64,000 nucleotides of DNA from Pseudoalteromonas sp. Scap06 (GCF_013394165.1 NZ_CP041330.1:744001-808000); one strand, 5' to 3'. Shown: positions 16,775 to 26,148, counted from the stretch's first letter. A program made the numbers and translations. Notes: generated by a model from the letters alone, not told the origin.

Positions 16775-18208
16775 TTACCGCAATTCACTTAACCCCAAAG
16801 CAATAGCCTCTTGCTGAAAGCGGCCTGATATATTAATAATTCGCTCATAGGCACCGGTTAAAAAATGTTTCTCTGTTGCTTCAGGTCCATTGTTCATAGC
16901 TGGCTGCTCAAAAAAGTCAGCAAAGTTATCAAAATCGAACTGGGTTTTGGAAGGTTTTTTACTTTGTTTATTAAAAGTAATATCGCTTGAATTTTCATCT
17001 ACAGTGTTTTCTCCAGCAGCAGTTTCAATCTTTTCAAACTTAACTACATCAGCTTCAAATGGAACATCTTGATTAACCCTATACGCATACTCTAAAAGCT
17101 TAGGTTCGGCGGGCATGTACATAATAGCTTCTTGGTTTTTAGAGTTTGTTACCCTCAGTATACGGCCCAATATTTGCCGAAAATGCATTTCTGTTTTTAT
17201 ATTTGTAAGGTGACAGCAAACCTGCAAACGAGGGATATTTGTACCTTCGCTAATCATACCAACAGAAATAATCCACTTAGTTTGTGCATACCTAAACTGC
17301 TGAATAATACCCGTAGGTTCACTCTCTCGGTAGGTTACAACAACGCTATCCTCGTCAAAGTAAGTTCGCATTAACATAGAGATTTGATGGGCATGCTCAA
17401 CAGACGATGCAACAATCAACCCTGCTGCATCGGGGTTTTTCAATCTGATTGAGGTCAGCTTCTTTTGAGCTGAAGAGATTATATATTTTATTACCGCTTC
17501 ATTTTCAATAACTTCTTGATAAGAAACGCCAGAGTCGTTTAATAACGCTTTAAAGCAGTTAAATGTTTTGGTTTCAGCGTCATCTACAACTGTAATGCGG
17601 CTATTATCAACAGCTACTATTTGTGGAACCCGACAAACATTATCTCCAATAGCCTCAGAAAGCCCATAAACGTAGTCACACGCTATTTTATTGTTAGGTT
17701 GCTGATATGATGAAAGAACAATAGGAGCAGCGTCAGAGCGCCAGGGAGTGCCTGTTAAGGCTAATGTGTACTGTGCTTTATTTTGAATGTTAAGTATTAT
17801 CTGCTCACCCCATGCATTTGCATTGTCAATATTAGAGCCAGCACAATGATGAATTTCATCAAATATTACAAAAACACGATATCGTTCAAATAGCTGCCAA
17901 AAGTGCACATCTAAATACTGTAAGCTTTGATAGGTTAAAGCTCTACCTTTAGCGCCAATAAGCCCATCAAATCGTTCATTCGTTTTTAGCTGTAAGCTTT
18001 CCTTAAAGTCTTGGGAAACAATAGACGACGGGGAAAAACAAATGATTAAATCGACCATATTGCTTTTTAATAACTGGTTAGCTAATTCTGAAGCCATCAA
18101 AGTTTTACCCGCCCCAGGAGTTGCCAAGGCTAAAAAGTGGCTATTGACGTTCTGATATTGTGTAAGCGCAAAATTAATACATTCGGCTTGCCATAGTCTT
18201 AGTTTCAT
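16775..18208 (-). CDS. SF2 DEAD/DEAH-box helicase, island cargo
   Basis: 477 aa. Walker A LALATPGAGKTLMA at about 26-39, DEAH-type box VIFDEIHH at about 113-120, motif III LTGTPWRSD, motif V/VI region (GMISEGTNIPRLQV, FRQILGRILR). The N-terminal LRLWQAECINFAL is the Q-like motif of restriction-type helicases. No nuclease domain is visible. It overlaps the upstream small gene by 4 nt; together they form a two-gene minus-strand operon divergent from the type I restriction locus. Function in defence is inferred from position only. Confidence 0.75.
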   Translation of the reverse strand: MKLRLWQAECINFALTQYQNVNSHFLALATPGAGKTLMASELANQLLKSNMVDLIICFSPSSIVSQDFKESLQLKTNERFDGLIGAKGRALTYQSLQYLDVHFWQLFERYRVFVIFDEIHHCAGSNIDNANAWGEQIILNIQNKAQYTLALTGTPWRSDAAPIVLSSYQQPNNKIACDYVYGLSEAIGDNVCRVPQIVAVDNSRITVVDDAETKTFNCFKALLNDSGVSYQEVIENEAVIKYIISSAQKKLTSIRLKNPDAAGLIVASSVEHAHQISMLMRTYFDEDSVVVTYRESEPTGIIQQFRYAQTKWIISVGMISEGTNIPRLQVCCHLTNIKTEMHFRQILGRILRVTNSKNQEAIMYMPAEPKLLEYAYRVNQDVPFEADVVKFEKIETAAGENTVDENSSDITFNKQSKKPSKTQFDFDNFADFFEQPAMNNGPEATEKHFLTGAYERIINISGRFQQEAIALGLSELR

Positions 18209-18729
18209 ATTTTTTCTAATGCTTCGCTCTGCTTCAGTAAGCCTTCAATCGCTCTAATCTTGCCAAGTATTCTGGTATTGTTGTCTCTTGCTTTGTTGTA
18301 TTGTGGCTGTAGTTCATCTACCAGTTCGGGTGACTCCAAATAGAGCTCTTTATACGCCTCTGATTCCCCCATATTCAATAATAACTCGGCTTTGTAATGG
18401 TTTAACTTACTAAGTAACAGCGCATGTTTATCATTTTCTTTTTCTGTGATTGAAATAGGTATTGAACTAGCTAAGTGAGTAATTACCTCAACATCAAAGC
18501 TCTCTGTTTTATTGAATCGCGTAAATCCTTTTTTATTTGATACCACCTTTTTCAGCCAGCCTTTTTTAACAAGCTTGAGCAGTTCTGCGTATATACTTCG
18601 CCTAACTGCGGTAGGTATCAACGAAGCATCACTTTTTAATGTTAAGTACGCCGAGCGTACATCACTTGTTGTAAAGTTATCAAAATTTGGTGCAACAATA
18701 ATTTGAGCTACGAGAGGGTCAAATTTCAA
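18205..18729 (-). CDS. Helicase-associated protein with probable winged helix, unknown
   Basis: 174 aa. The first 80 residues look like a winged-helix domain (TTSDVRSAYL ... RSIYAELLKLVKKGWLKKV), the remainder is helical and charged (HALLLSKLNHYKAELL ... NKARDNNTRILGKIRAIEGL). No family recognised. It is the first gene of the operon with the helicase and overlaps it. It could be the DNA-targeting or regulatory subunit of the helicase. Confidence 0.55.
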   Translation of the reverse strand: MKFDPLVAQIIVAPNFDNFTTSDVRSAYLTLKSDASLIPTAVRRSIYAELLKLVKKGWLKKVVSNKKGFTRFNKTESFDVEVITHLASSIPISITEKENDKHALLLSKLNHYKAELLLNMGESEAYKELYLESPELVDELQPQYNKARDNNTRILGKIRAIEGLLKQSEALEKI

Positions 18730-18829
18730 AGTAAATCCTAATGAACTTCTTATAATAATGGGTATTATAGGGCGTGGTAGTTAAGCGCTCAACATGAAAA
18801 TCTAATCATTTTGCCTTGAGGAAAATCAG
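18730..18829. promoter_or_regulatory. Divergent control region, helicase operon / XRE regulator
   Basis: 100 nt between divergent genes. Contains the near-palindrome TAATAATGGGTATTA (about 18754-18768). Related GGGTAT(AT)TTAAT-type motifs recur before hsdM (19080-19089 and 19115-19126), suggesting operators for the small XRE protein encoded between them. Confidence 0.45.
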
Positions 18830-19066
18830 GTGAGTGATTTAGTTAAAAATTTTGGTGAAAAACTACGAGAAAAACGTAAAGAAGCCGGCTATTCGCAAGA
18901 AGGTTTTGCCGCCTATGTAGGTATAGAACGCGGTAATTACGGAAAAATGGAAAGAGGTAATGTTAACATTAAGCTCGAAACTCTCTACAAGTTAGTGAAT
19001 GCATTAAATTGCGAGTTTGAAGAGATACTACCGGCAAGACAAAAATATAAAATTGATCTAGGTTAG
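18830..19066 (+). CDS. XRE-family regulator, restriction controller-like
   Basis: 78 aa from GTG at 18830 with GAGGA upstream. Single HTH_3 domain: LREKRKEAGYSQEGFAAYVG then IERGNYGKMERG and LYKLVNALN. Size and position directly before hsdM resemble C (controller) proteins of restriction-modification loci, which time methylase and restriction expression. Target motifs are suggested above. Confidence 0.75.
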   Translation: MSDLVKNFGEKLREKRKEAGYSQEGFAAYVGIERGNYGKMERGNVNIKLETLYKLVNALNCEFEEILPARQKYKIDLG

Positions 19067-19218
19067 CTAAAAAACTTTCGGGTATTAATTTTTTATCAAT
19101 TATTTAAATATTTAGGGTATATTAATCACCATTACCTTAGGAATAACTATTAGCTACAGAGTTGTTTTTAATAAAATAAATCATCTTTAACTCTCTGGCT
19201 AACAAGGACTTAACTTAT

Positions 19219-20685
19219 ATGTTTGAACAAACTTTTAAAAACATCGACGACATTTTTCATAAAGACGCAGGCTGTTCCAGCGAACTAGACTACACCGAGC
19301 AATCGTCGTGGATGCTATTTTTAAAATACCTTGATGACTTAGAGTTCACTAAGTCTCAAGAAGCCGAATTAATGGCAGAAGATTACCAATACATTATTGA
19401 AGAAAAATACCGTTGGAGTTCGTGGGCAGCGCCTAAAACTGCTAATGGTGAGTTTGATCACGACAACGCCTTAACTGGCAGCGATTTAATGGATTTCGTT
19501 GATGGTGAGTTATTCCCTTACCTTAAAGGTTTTAAGCTGCGTGCTAAAAGCCCTGACACTATTGAATACAAAATTGGTGAGATTTTTAGCGAAATCAAAA
19601 ACAAAATTCAAAGTGGTTATTCACTGCGTGATGCACTAGAGAAAGTAGACGAACTGCGTTTTCGCTCACAAGAAGAAAAGCACGAGCTTTCCCATCTTTA
19701 TGAAACAAAAATTAAAAGCATGGGTAACGCTGGCCGTAACGGCGGTGAATACTACACACCACGCCCATTAATTCGCGCCATGATCGACGTATTACAGCCA
19801 CAAATTGGCGAAACGATTTACGACGGTGCCGCAGGTTCGGCAGGTTTCTTATGTGAAGCATACGACTACCTTCGCCAAGGTGGTGCCAGCAACAAGCAGC
19901 TTTCAACCAGCGACTTAAAAACCCTGCAAGAAAACACCTTTTACGCCAAAGAGAAAAAATCTTTAGCGTACGTTATCGCCATTATGAACATGATTTTGCA
20001 TGGCATTGAAGCACCTAACGTTATTCACACCAATACACTGGGCGAAAACCTACAAGACATTACCCCAAGCAACCAGCACGATATTGTATTAGCTAACCCG
20101 CCCTTTGGTGGTAAAGAGCGTAAAGAAGTTCAACAAAACTTCCCGATTAAAACCGGTGAAACTGCCTTTTTGTTTTTGCAGCACTTTATAAAAATGCTCA
20201 AGCCTGGTGGCCGCGCCGCTATTGTTATTAAAAACACCTTTTTATCGAATACCGATAACGCCGCCATTGCTTTGCGTAAAGAGCTATTAGAAAACTGCAA
20301 CTTACACACCGTGCTAGATTGCCCAGCCAAAACCTTCTTAGGCGCTGGTGTAAAAACCGTGGTGTTGTTTTTTACCAAAGGCGAACCAACTCAAAAAACT
20401 TGGTTTTATCAACTAGACCCTGGCCGCAGCTTGGGTAAAACCAATCCGCTAAACGATAACGACTTAAAAGAGTTTGTAGAGTTACAAAAGGGCTTTGAAG
20501 ACAGTGCTAAGTCTTGGTCATTAGCTACGACTGAACTTGATGATACAGCATGGGATTTATCGGTAAAAAATCCGAACCAAGCAGAAGAAACCTCACTGCG
20601 TGAGCCACAAGCGATCATAGAAGAAATCATCGCGCTTGATAAAGAGAGCGAAGCGATTCTTGGTAAGATTCAGGAGTTGTTGTGA
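19219..20685 (+). CDS. hsdM: Type I restriction-modification, methyltransferase subunit
   Basis: 488 aa. N-terminal HsdM domain (SELDYTEQSSWMLFLKYLDD), then N6-adenine methyltransferase with SAM motif I TIYDGAAGSAGFLCEA (about 195-210) and catalytic NPPF in DIVLANPPFGG (about 290). Methylates adenines in the bipartite target chosen by HsdS, protecting host DNA. The stop overlaps the hsdS start. It is preceded by a 150-nt leader with possible regulator sites. Base composition is less AT-rich than the flanking island genes. Confidence 0.9.
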   Translation: MFEQTFKNIDDIFHKDAGCSSELDYTEQSSWMLFLKYLDDLEFTKSQEAELMAEDYQYIIEEKYRWSSWAAPKTANGEFDHDNALTGSDLMDFVDGELFPYLKGFKLRAKSPDTIEYKIGEIFSEIKNKIQSGYSLRDALEKVDELRFRSQEEKHELSHLYETKIKSMGNAGRNGGEYYTPRPLIRAMIDVLQPQIGETIYDGAAGSAGFLCEAYDYLRQGGASNKQLSTSDLKTLQENTFYAKEKKSLAYVIAIMNMILHGIEAPNVIHTNTLGENLQDITPSNQHDIVLANPPFGGKERKEVQQNFPIKTGETAFLFLQHFIKMLKPGGRAAIVIKNTFLSNTDNAAIALRKELLENCNLHTVLDCPAKTFLGAGVKTVVLFFTKGEPTQKTWFYQLDPGRSLGKTNPLNDNDLKEFVELQKGFEDSAKSWSLATTELDDTAWDLSVKNPNQAEETSLREPQAIIEEIIALDKESEAILGKIQELL

Positions 20686-21884
20686 TGGGGTGGTCCATAT
20701 CTAAAATGAGTGAAGTCACTAATATAATAAGTGGTGGAACACCTAAAAGCGGTATTTCCGACTATTGGTTTGGTGATGTTAAGTGGATTACGCCGAAAGA
20801 TATGGGGAAAATCACTGGTATTTACGTCTCAGAAACAGGTAGAAATATCACTCGACTAGGGCTAGAGAAATCTTCAGCTAAGCTAATTCCTGAAAGCTCG
20901 GTAATTCTCTCAACCCGAGCACCTATTGGTCACCTAGCTATTAATAAAGTCCCTATGGCAACGAACCAAGGTTGCCGGGGGTTAGTACCTAAAAGCACTT
21001 TAGATACCAAGTTTTTGTATTATTTTTTATTGAAGAGCGTCTCATTATTAAATGATTTGGGAAGTGGAACTACTTTTAAAGAGCTATCTAAAACTGCTTT
21101 AGAGAAAGTAGAAATACCACACCCTGAGATTACCGAACAAAAACGCATCGTCGCCATTCTCGATCAAGCCTTTGCCGATATAGAACAAGCCCGCGCCAAG
21201 GCTGAGCAAAACCTCAAAAACGCCCGTGAGCTATTTGAAAGCTATTTGCAGCAAGTGTTTAGCCTGCGTGGTGAGGGGTGGGTTGAGATAACCCTAGGGG
21301 ATGCAGCAGAAGTAAGCACAGGCGGAACACCGCTTAAATCCAAAAATGAATTCTGGGATGGGGATATTCCTTGGTATTCATCAGGGGAGCTTAACGATAC
21401 TTTCACAATAGAATCTAAAAGCTGTATTACAGCAGCCGGGCTAGATGGTTCAAATGCCAAGATACTTCCTGAGGGCTCCTTATTGGTTGGCATGTACGAT
21501 ACAGCAGCTTTAAAGATGTCTATTTTGGATAGGGACGGTGCTTTTAATCAAGCTATAGCTGGAGTAAAGCCAAATAATAGAATTAATCTGGAGTTTATAC
21601 TTCATTCGATTAATTCTATTAAACCTGAGCTGTTGAAGCTTAGGCGTGGTGTTCGTCAAAAGAATCTTAATAAAAGTAAGATTAAGGGGATACCCATTAG
21701 GCTTCCATCTTTAAGCGAGCAAAATCAGGTAGTGGAAGAGCTAAGGCTAATTAGAAGAAACACCGATGACTTAGCTGTTATTTATACTCAAAAATTAAAC
21801 GATTTAGACGAACTCAAAAAATCCATCCTACAGAAAGCTTTTTCCGGCGAGTTGACCAAAGAAAAAGAAGGAGCTGTGGCCTAA
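20685..21884 (+). CDS. hsdS: Type I restriction-modification, specificity subunit
   Basis: About 399 aa from the ATG at 20685 (TGATG overlap with hsdM; a GTG one codon earlier is possible). Two target-recognition domains are visible, each opening with a similar block (VTNIISGGTPKSGISDYWFG near residue 9, AEVSTGGTPLKSKNEFWDG near 207) and each followed by a conserved helix (PEITEQKRIVAILDQAFADI; LSEQNQVVEELRLI). The recognition sequence cannot be predicted by eye. The TRDs look AT-richer than the conserved helices, as usual for shuffled specificity segments. Confidence 0.88.
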   Translation: MGWSISKMSEVTNIISGGTPKSGISDYWFGDVKWITPKDMGKITGIYVSETGRNITRLGLEKSSAKLIPESSVILSTRAPIGHLAINKVPMATNQGCRGLVPKSTLDTKFLYYFLLKSVSLLNDLGSGTTFKELSKTALEKVEIPHPEITEQKRIVAILDQAFADIEQARAKAEQNLKNARELFESYLQQVFSLRGEGWVEITLGDAAEVSTGGTPLKSKNEFWDGDIPWYSSGELNDTFTIESKSCITAAGLDGSNAKILPEGSLLVGMYDTAALKMSILDRDGAFNQAIAGVKPNNRINLEFILHSINSIKPELLKLRRGVRQKNLNKSKIKGIPIRLPSLSEQNQVVEELRLIRRNTDDLAVIYTQKLNDLDELKKSILQKAFSGELTKEKEGAVA

Positions 21885-24391
21885 TGACTCAAGCAAGGAC
21901 GCGTAATGAAGCCGACACTAGAGCGGATTTAATTGACCCTAAATTAGTCGCTGCCGGTTGGGGGGACGTTGATAACAGCTTTATTCGCCGCGAGCTTATT
22001 TGCCCTGGTCAAATTATGGCCGGTGGTAAACGCGCTAATAAAGTCCCGTGTGATTATGTGCTGGTGTACAAAGGCCGTAAGCTTGCCGCAGTCGAGGCCA
22101 AAAAAGAAAGCCTGACTTATAGCGAAGGTGTACGCCAAGCAAAAGATTACGCAAAGCGCTTACAATGTCGTATTGCGTATGCCACTAACGGCCATGAGGT
22201 TTACCAGATTGATATGCTCACCGGTATTGAGACGCTGGTAGATGAATACCTGTCACCGCAAGCCCTTTGGGATTTAACCTTTGAGCAAAAAGGCGATAAA
22301 CCAGAAGCGGATTACACCACCGCTTGGCGTGATGCGTTTTCTACCATTCCTTTTGAAGCTAAAGGTGATTGGGCTCCGCGCTATTATCAAGAAAACGCCA
22401 TTCACAATGCCCTTGAAGCCATTGCTCAAGGCGAGCCTCGAATTTTGCTAACGCTTGCTACTGGTACGGGTAAAACCTGTATTGGCTTTCAAACAGCGTG
22501 GAAGTTATTTAAAACCCGTTGGAGCTTAACCGCGCAGAAAGATATAAGCCTTGCTAAAAAGCGCCCGCGTATTTTATTTTTGGCCGATCGTAATATTTTA
22601 GCCAATCAGGCATTTAATGATTTCGGGCCGTTTGGTGAAGATGCTATTGTGCGTATCACCCCTGAAAATATTCGCAAACGAGGCGGCGTTCCTAAAAATG
22701 CGAGTGTGTTTTTTACTATTTTTCATACGCTTATGTGTGGGCCTAAAACCGAATTAAAAGAAGCCACAACAGAAGAAGATGAAAATGCGCCAGTCAACAA
22801 GGCAGAAAACCCGTATTACGAGCAATACCCAGCTGATTTTTTTGATTTAATTATTATTGATGAATGTCACCGTGGTGGCGCAAATGATGAAAGTGTATGG
22901 CGTGATATTCTTAATTACTTTGCCCCCGCTGTACAGCTAGGCTTAACCGCCACACCGAAGCGTACCGATAACGCTGATACCTATGGTTACTTTGGCGAAC
23001 CCGTTTACAGCTATACTCTAAAAGAAGGCATTAACGATGGTTTTTTAACGCCATTTAAAGTGTTACCGATTGTTGGCACTATGGATGAGTACAAGTATAT
23101 CGAGGGGGATGGTGTTGTTGTAAAAGGCGACCCTGAGCCTGGTAAACTGTATAAAGAAGGTGACTTTAACCGCATTATTACCATACCTCAGCGCGAAGAA
23201 CGCCGTGTACACTATTGGATGGATCGCTTTAATCCTAAAGAAAAAACCATCGTGTTTTGTGCAACACAAGTTCATGCCGGTATGGTGCGCGATTTTATTA
23301 ATCAGTACGCAGTTAAAAAAGGCTGGACCACCAACACTAACTATTGTGTTCGTGTTACTGCTAACGATGGTGTAGCGGGTGAAAATGACTTAAAAACCTT
23401 TTGTGATAATGAAAAAACCATTCCGACAATCTTAACCACATCACGCAAACTCTCTACTGGTGTCGATGCACGTAATGTACGCAATATTGTGCTTATGCGA
23501 CTTTGTAACAATATGATTGAGTTCAAGCAGATCATAGGCCGAGGCACCCGCACATACGATGGCAAAGACTACTTTACCATTTACGACTTCGTAAAAGCGC
23601 ACCATAACTTTGCTGACCCAGCTTGGGATGGTGAGCCAATACCCAGCGAAGTATGCCCAGAGTGCGGCACAACCCCATGCCAATGTGAAGACACTGGCGG
23701 CGAAGGTGCCGGTGAAAAGAAACCGTGCAAGGTGTGTGAACAAAAACCATGTGTTTGTGAAAAGCCAGAGCCTGAAGGCTGTGAAAAATGTGGCGAGAGA
23801 CCATGTGTGTGTGAAAAGCTCGAAATAAAGCTCTCAGACGGCCGTACGCGGCAAATTAAGCATATATCCTCAGCAATGTACTGGAGTGCTGAAGGCAAGC
23901 CCATTACAGCTAAAGAGTTTGTTGAACGTATGTTTGACGACTTACCGCGCTTTTTTGAAAACGAAGACCAACTACGTGAAATTTGGAGTGACCCAACCAC
24001 CCGCGAAAAGCTATTAGAAGACTTAACCGAAGCGGGTTACGATAGCGAAAAGCTCGACAGCATGAAGGCCGTAATTGATGCACAAGATAGCGACGTATAC
24101 GATGTTTTATCCTACTTAGCGTATGCCTCAGAGGCACAAACACGCACAGAACGAGCTCAACAAGCAAAACCTAAAATAAATTCAGCGTTTAGCGACTATA
24201 AACAACAAGAGTTTATCAACTTTATATTAAGTAAATACATTGAAGACGGCGTGCAAGAGCTTGCACCTAAAAAAATGCGCAGCTTAGTAGAGCTTAAATA
24301 CAACACAATTAACGACGCCGCCATTGAGTTTGGATCACCGGCAGCTATACGCGACACGTTTATTGGTTTTCAGAAGTATTTATATGAATAA
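21884..24391 (+). CDS. hsdR: Type I restriction-modification, endonuclease subunit
   Basis: 835 aa. PD-(D/E)XK nuclease residues in LAAVEAKKES (about 70), Walker A LLTLATGTGKT (about 190), DEAH-type box IIIDECHRGG (about 324), LTATPKR, and helicase C-domain IIGRGTRTYDG. Unusual: a cysteine-rich insert at about residues 588-646 with three copies of a C-x2-C-x4-PC-x-C-E unit (CPECGTTPCQCE, CKVCEQKPCVCE, CEKCGERPCVCE), separated by acidic linkers. TAATG overlap with hsdS. Confidence 0.9.
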   Translation: MTQARTRNEADTRADLIDPKLVAAGWGDVDNSFIRRELICPGQIMAGGKRANKVPCDYVLVYKGRKLAAVEAKKESLTYSEGVRQAKDYAKRLQCRIAYATNGHEVYQIDMLTGIETLVDEYLSPQALWDLTFEQKGDKPEADYTTAWRDAFSTIPFEAKGDWAPRYYQENAIHNALEAIAQGEPRILLTLATGTGKTCIGFQTAWKLFKTRWSLTAQKDISLAKKRPRILFLADRNILANQAFNDFGPFGEDAIVRITPENIRKRGGVPKNASVFFTIFHTLMCGPKTELKEATTEEDENAPVNKAENPYYEQYPADFFDLIIIDECHRGGANDESVWRDILNYFAPAVQLGLTATPKRTDNADTYGYFGEPVYSYTLKEGINDGFLTPFKVLPIVGTMDEYKYIEGDGVVVKGDPEPGKLYKEGDFNRIITIPQREERRVHYWMDRFNPKEKTIVFCATQVHAGMVRDFINQYAVKKGWTTNTNYCVRVTANDGVAGENDLKTFCDNEKTIPTILTTSRKLSTGVDARNVRNIVLMRLCNNMIEFKQIIGRGTRTYDGKDYFTIYDFVKAHHNFADPAWDGEPIPSEVCPECGTTPCQCEDTGGEGAGEKKPCKVCEQKPCVCEKPEPEGCEKCGERPCVCEKLEIKLSDGRTRQIKHISSAMYWSAEGKPITAKEFVERMFDDLPRFFENEDQLREIWSDPTTREKLLEDLTEAGYDSEKLDSMKAVIDAQDSDVYDVLSYLAYASEAQTRTERAQQAKPKINSAFSDYKQQEFINFILSKYIEDGVQELAPKKMRSLVELKYNTINDAAIEFGSPAAIRDTFIGFQKYLYE

Positions 24392-24452
24392 GAAAGAATC
24401 ATTTGGAAAAAGCTTATTGAATTTTTTAGTCGCTGGTAGTGGGGTTGTATGA
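24384..24452 (+). CDS. Possible 22-aa coupling peptide
   Basis: An ATG overlaps the last codons of hsdR (stop TAA 24389-24391) and its 22-codon frame ends at TGA overlapping the ATG of the next gene (24449). The arrangement could translationally link hsdR to the GHKL gene. The peptide starts MNKKESFGKSLLNF and ends hydrophobic. Weak: no own ribosome site. Confidence 0.3.
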   Translation: MNKKESFGKSLLNFLVAGSGVV

Positions 24453-25534
24453 AAGCGAAAATAATTGAGTTGCTTACTAATAATCCAGGGTTAAAAGGTA
24501 AAGAGATAGCTAGAAAACTAAGCCTTGAAAAAAAGAGCGTAAACTCTTTCTTATACCATGACAAAAGCGGTACTTTTATTGAACGAAAAAATGAATGGTT
24601 TTTAGCTAATATAGGTGTCGTACTTCGATTTGAAAAGAGTGGTTGGCTAACTACTTGTGACTTTGAAGCACTTCTCAAAGAAGGAAGTGATGTTTGGTGT
24701 GACTCTGTAGAAATTGTAAGGTTTGAGTTTTATAATTGCTCAATACTATTAGGTGCTATTTCCAGGCTATTATCTTTAGTTAATCAGTTAGCATCTATAG
24801 GTAAGCACGTTACTCTTGATTTTACTGGGTGCACTAAATCATTTTCATATTTGTGTAGAATTGGATTATTTGAAACTTTTCATGAGTCAGTAACTGTACT
24901 TCCTGAGAGAAAAGATAGTTCTTCTCATTATGGTAGTAATAAGAAAGTAATGGAATTCGTTTTAATACCAGCTGAAACACAGCAAACGAACTTACCTGTA
25001 AAGCTAAAAAACTCGTTTATCGAATTAGCGGGTGAGCAACATTCCAATGCGGCATTTGGTTTTATAGCTGAATTTATTAACAATATTATTGAGCACTCAC
25101 AAACTCCAACCCCAGGAGTGGCAGCACTTCAAGTCTATGGTAAAAGTAAAAATAGGACGAAAGTTCAGACTGTTTTTTCTGATAGCGGAAAAGGTATCAT
25201 TGGTACGTTGAGGCCTGTTTTAGCCAAACGATACCCTCAATTGCATAATAAGTATCCTCCGAACAAGGAAAATTCAGACATCCATTTATTAAATGAGGTT
25301 CTGCAGTCTGGCGGTGTAAGTGGTGCCAATGATGCTAATTATTTAGGCCGAGGTCTAGGACTTAAACTTAGTGCGAAACAAGCTGCAAAGTTTGATGCAA
25401 CAATTTGTGTAAGACAAGAAACATTTGAACTTACGTTAAAATATGTCGATGGTAAGCTTGATGAATCCAATTATAGCTCAGATCTCAAAAAAATATCTGG
25501 AACCCATATATGTTTTGACTTTTTTCTGCATTAG
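24449..25534 (+). CDS. Winged-helix / STAS-like / GHKL ATPase protein
   Basis: 361 aa. Residues 1-55 look like a winged helix (GLKGKEIARKLSLEKKSVNS, FIERKNEWFL). A middle segment (ASIGKHVTLDFTGCTKSFSY, about 113-132) resembles a STAS-like fold. The C-terminal part is a GHKL ATPase: N box FIAEFINNIIEHS (about 207), G1 TVFSDSGKGI (about 245), G2 GRGLGLKLSA (about 305). No phospho-acceptor His domain. It resembles anti-sigma/histidine-kinase-like switch proteins and sits directly before a STAS-like DNA-binding protein gene and the TIR-caspase genes, so a sensing or switching role for that module is inferred. Confidence 0.65.
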   Translation: MKAKIIELLTNNPGLKGKEIARKLSLEKKSVNSFLYHDKSGTFIERKNEWFLANIGVVLRFEKSGWLTTCDFEALLKEGSDVWCDSVEIVRFEFYNCSILLGAISRLLSLVNQLASIGKHVTLDFTGCTKSFSYLCRIGLFETFHESVTVLPERKDSSSHYGSNKKVMEFVLIPAETQQTNLPVKLKNSFIELAGEQHSNAAFGFIAEFINNIIEHSQTPTPGVAALQVYGKSKNRTKVQTVFSDSGKGIIGTLRPVLAKRYPQLHNKYPPNKENSDIHLLNEVLQSGGVSGANDANYLGRGLGLKLSAKQAAKFDATICVRQETFELTLKYVDGKLDESNYSSDLKKISGTHICFDFFLH

Positions 25535-25544
25535 TATGCTAGAA

Positions 25545-25572
25545 TCTCGTTAAATAAATATAATTAATCAGA
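25545..25572 (+). promoter_or_regulatory. 28-bp dyad operator, copy 1
   Basis: TCTCGTTAA, ten nt, TTAATCAGA, followed by ACGA. It lies 7 nt before the DUF4325 gene. The same arrangement recurs at 26118, 26186 and, weaker, 26149. Confidence 0.75.
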
Positions 25573-25579
25573 ACGAATT

Positions 25580-26116
25580 ATGTTGATAAAATTATTAGAT
25601 ATAACAACCGATGCCCTCCCCAATGGGAATGTTAAGGGTAAGGATGTATATTCTAAACTACATAAAATGATTGAGTCCCGACAAGAGCTGGATACATTTG
25701 GGGTTTCACTAAAAGGTATTGAAGCTACCGACGCTTCTTTTCCGCGAGAAAGTGTTATGGCTTTAGCAAAGCACTACAGAGGAGAAAAGTTTATCTACCT
25801 CACAGATCTTCAGGATGAGGATTTAATTGATAATTGGACTTATGGTGCTATTGCCAAAAACCAACCTATGACTGTTTGGAATCATAAAAAGGTATTTTTC
25901 ATAGGGCCTGATATGGCTAAATCTGTTAAAGAACTGACAGATTTTTTAATAATTAAGCAAAAAGTAACAACTAATCAAGTTTCTACTCATTTTGATATTA
26001 CAACGCAAAACGCAAGCACTCGCCTCAAAAATATTTTCAAATTGGGCTATGCCAAAAGAGTTGAAGAAATAGCTGAATCTGGTGGTAAAGAGTTTGTCTA
26101 TAAATTAATTAAATAA
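25580..26116 (+). CDS. STAS-like (DUF4325) protein with C-terminal winged helix
   Basis: 178 aa. Residues 1-105 carry the DUF4325-type pattern (VSLKGIEATDASFPRESVM then KFIYLTDLQDEDLI); residues about 120-178 form a winged helix (KQKVTTNQVSTHFDITTQNA, STRLKNIFKLGYAKR). So it is probably a DNA-binding regulator whose activity is set by its STAS-like part, possibly through the GHKL protein encoded upstream. The 28-bp dyads that overlap its own promoter region and that precede the next operon are the obvious candidate sites. Confidence 0.65.
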   Translation: MLIKLLDITTDALPNGNVKGKDVYSKLHKMIESRQELDTFGVSLKGIEATDASFPRESVMALAKHYRGEKFIYLTDLQDEDLIDNWTYGAIAKNQPMTVWNHKKVFFIGPDMAKSVKELTDFLIIKQKVTTNQVSTHFDITTQNASTRLKNIFKLGYAKRVEEIAESGGKEFVYKLIK

Positions 26117-26117
26117 A

Positions 26118-26145
26118 TCTGGTTAAAAAACTTTATTTAATCAGA
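26118..26145 (+). promoter_or_regulatory. 28-bp dyad operator, copy 2
   Basis: TCTGGTTAA, ten nt, TTAATCAGA, beginning one nt after the DUF4325 stop codon. Confidence 0.75.
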
Positions 26146-26148
26146 TTT

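Noticed and set aside
23441..24167. Several long minus-strand frames within hsdR
   Set aside because: Antisense shadows of hsdR codon structure with no start signals or family pattern.
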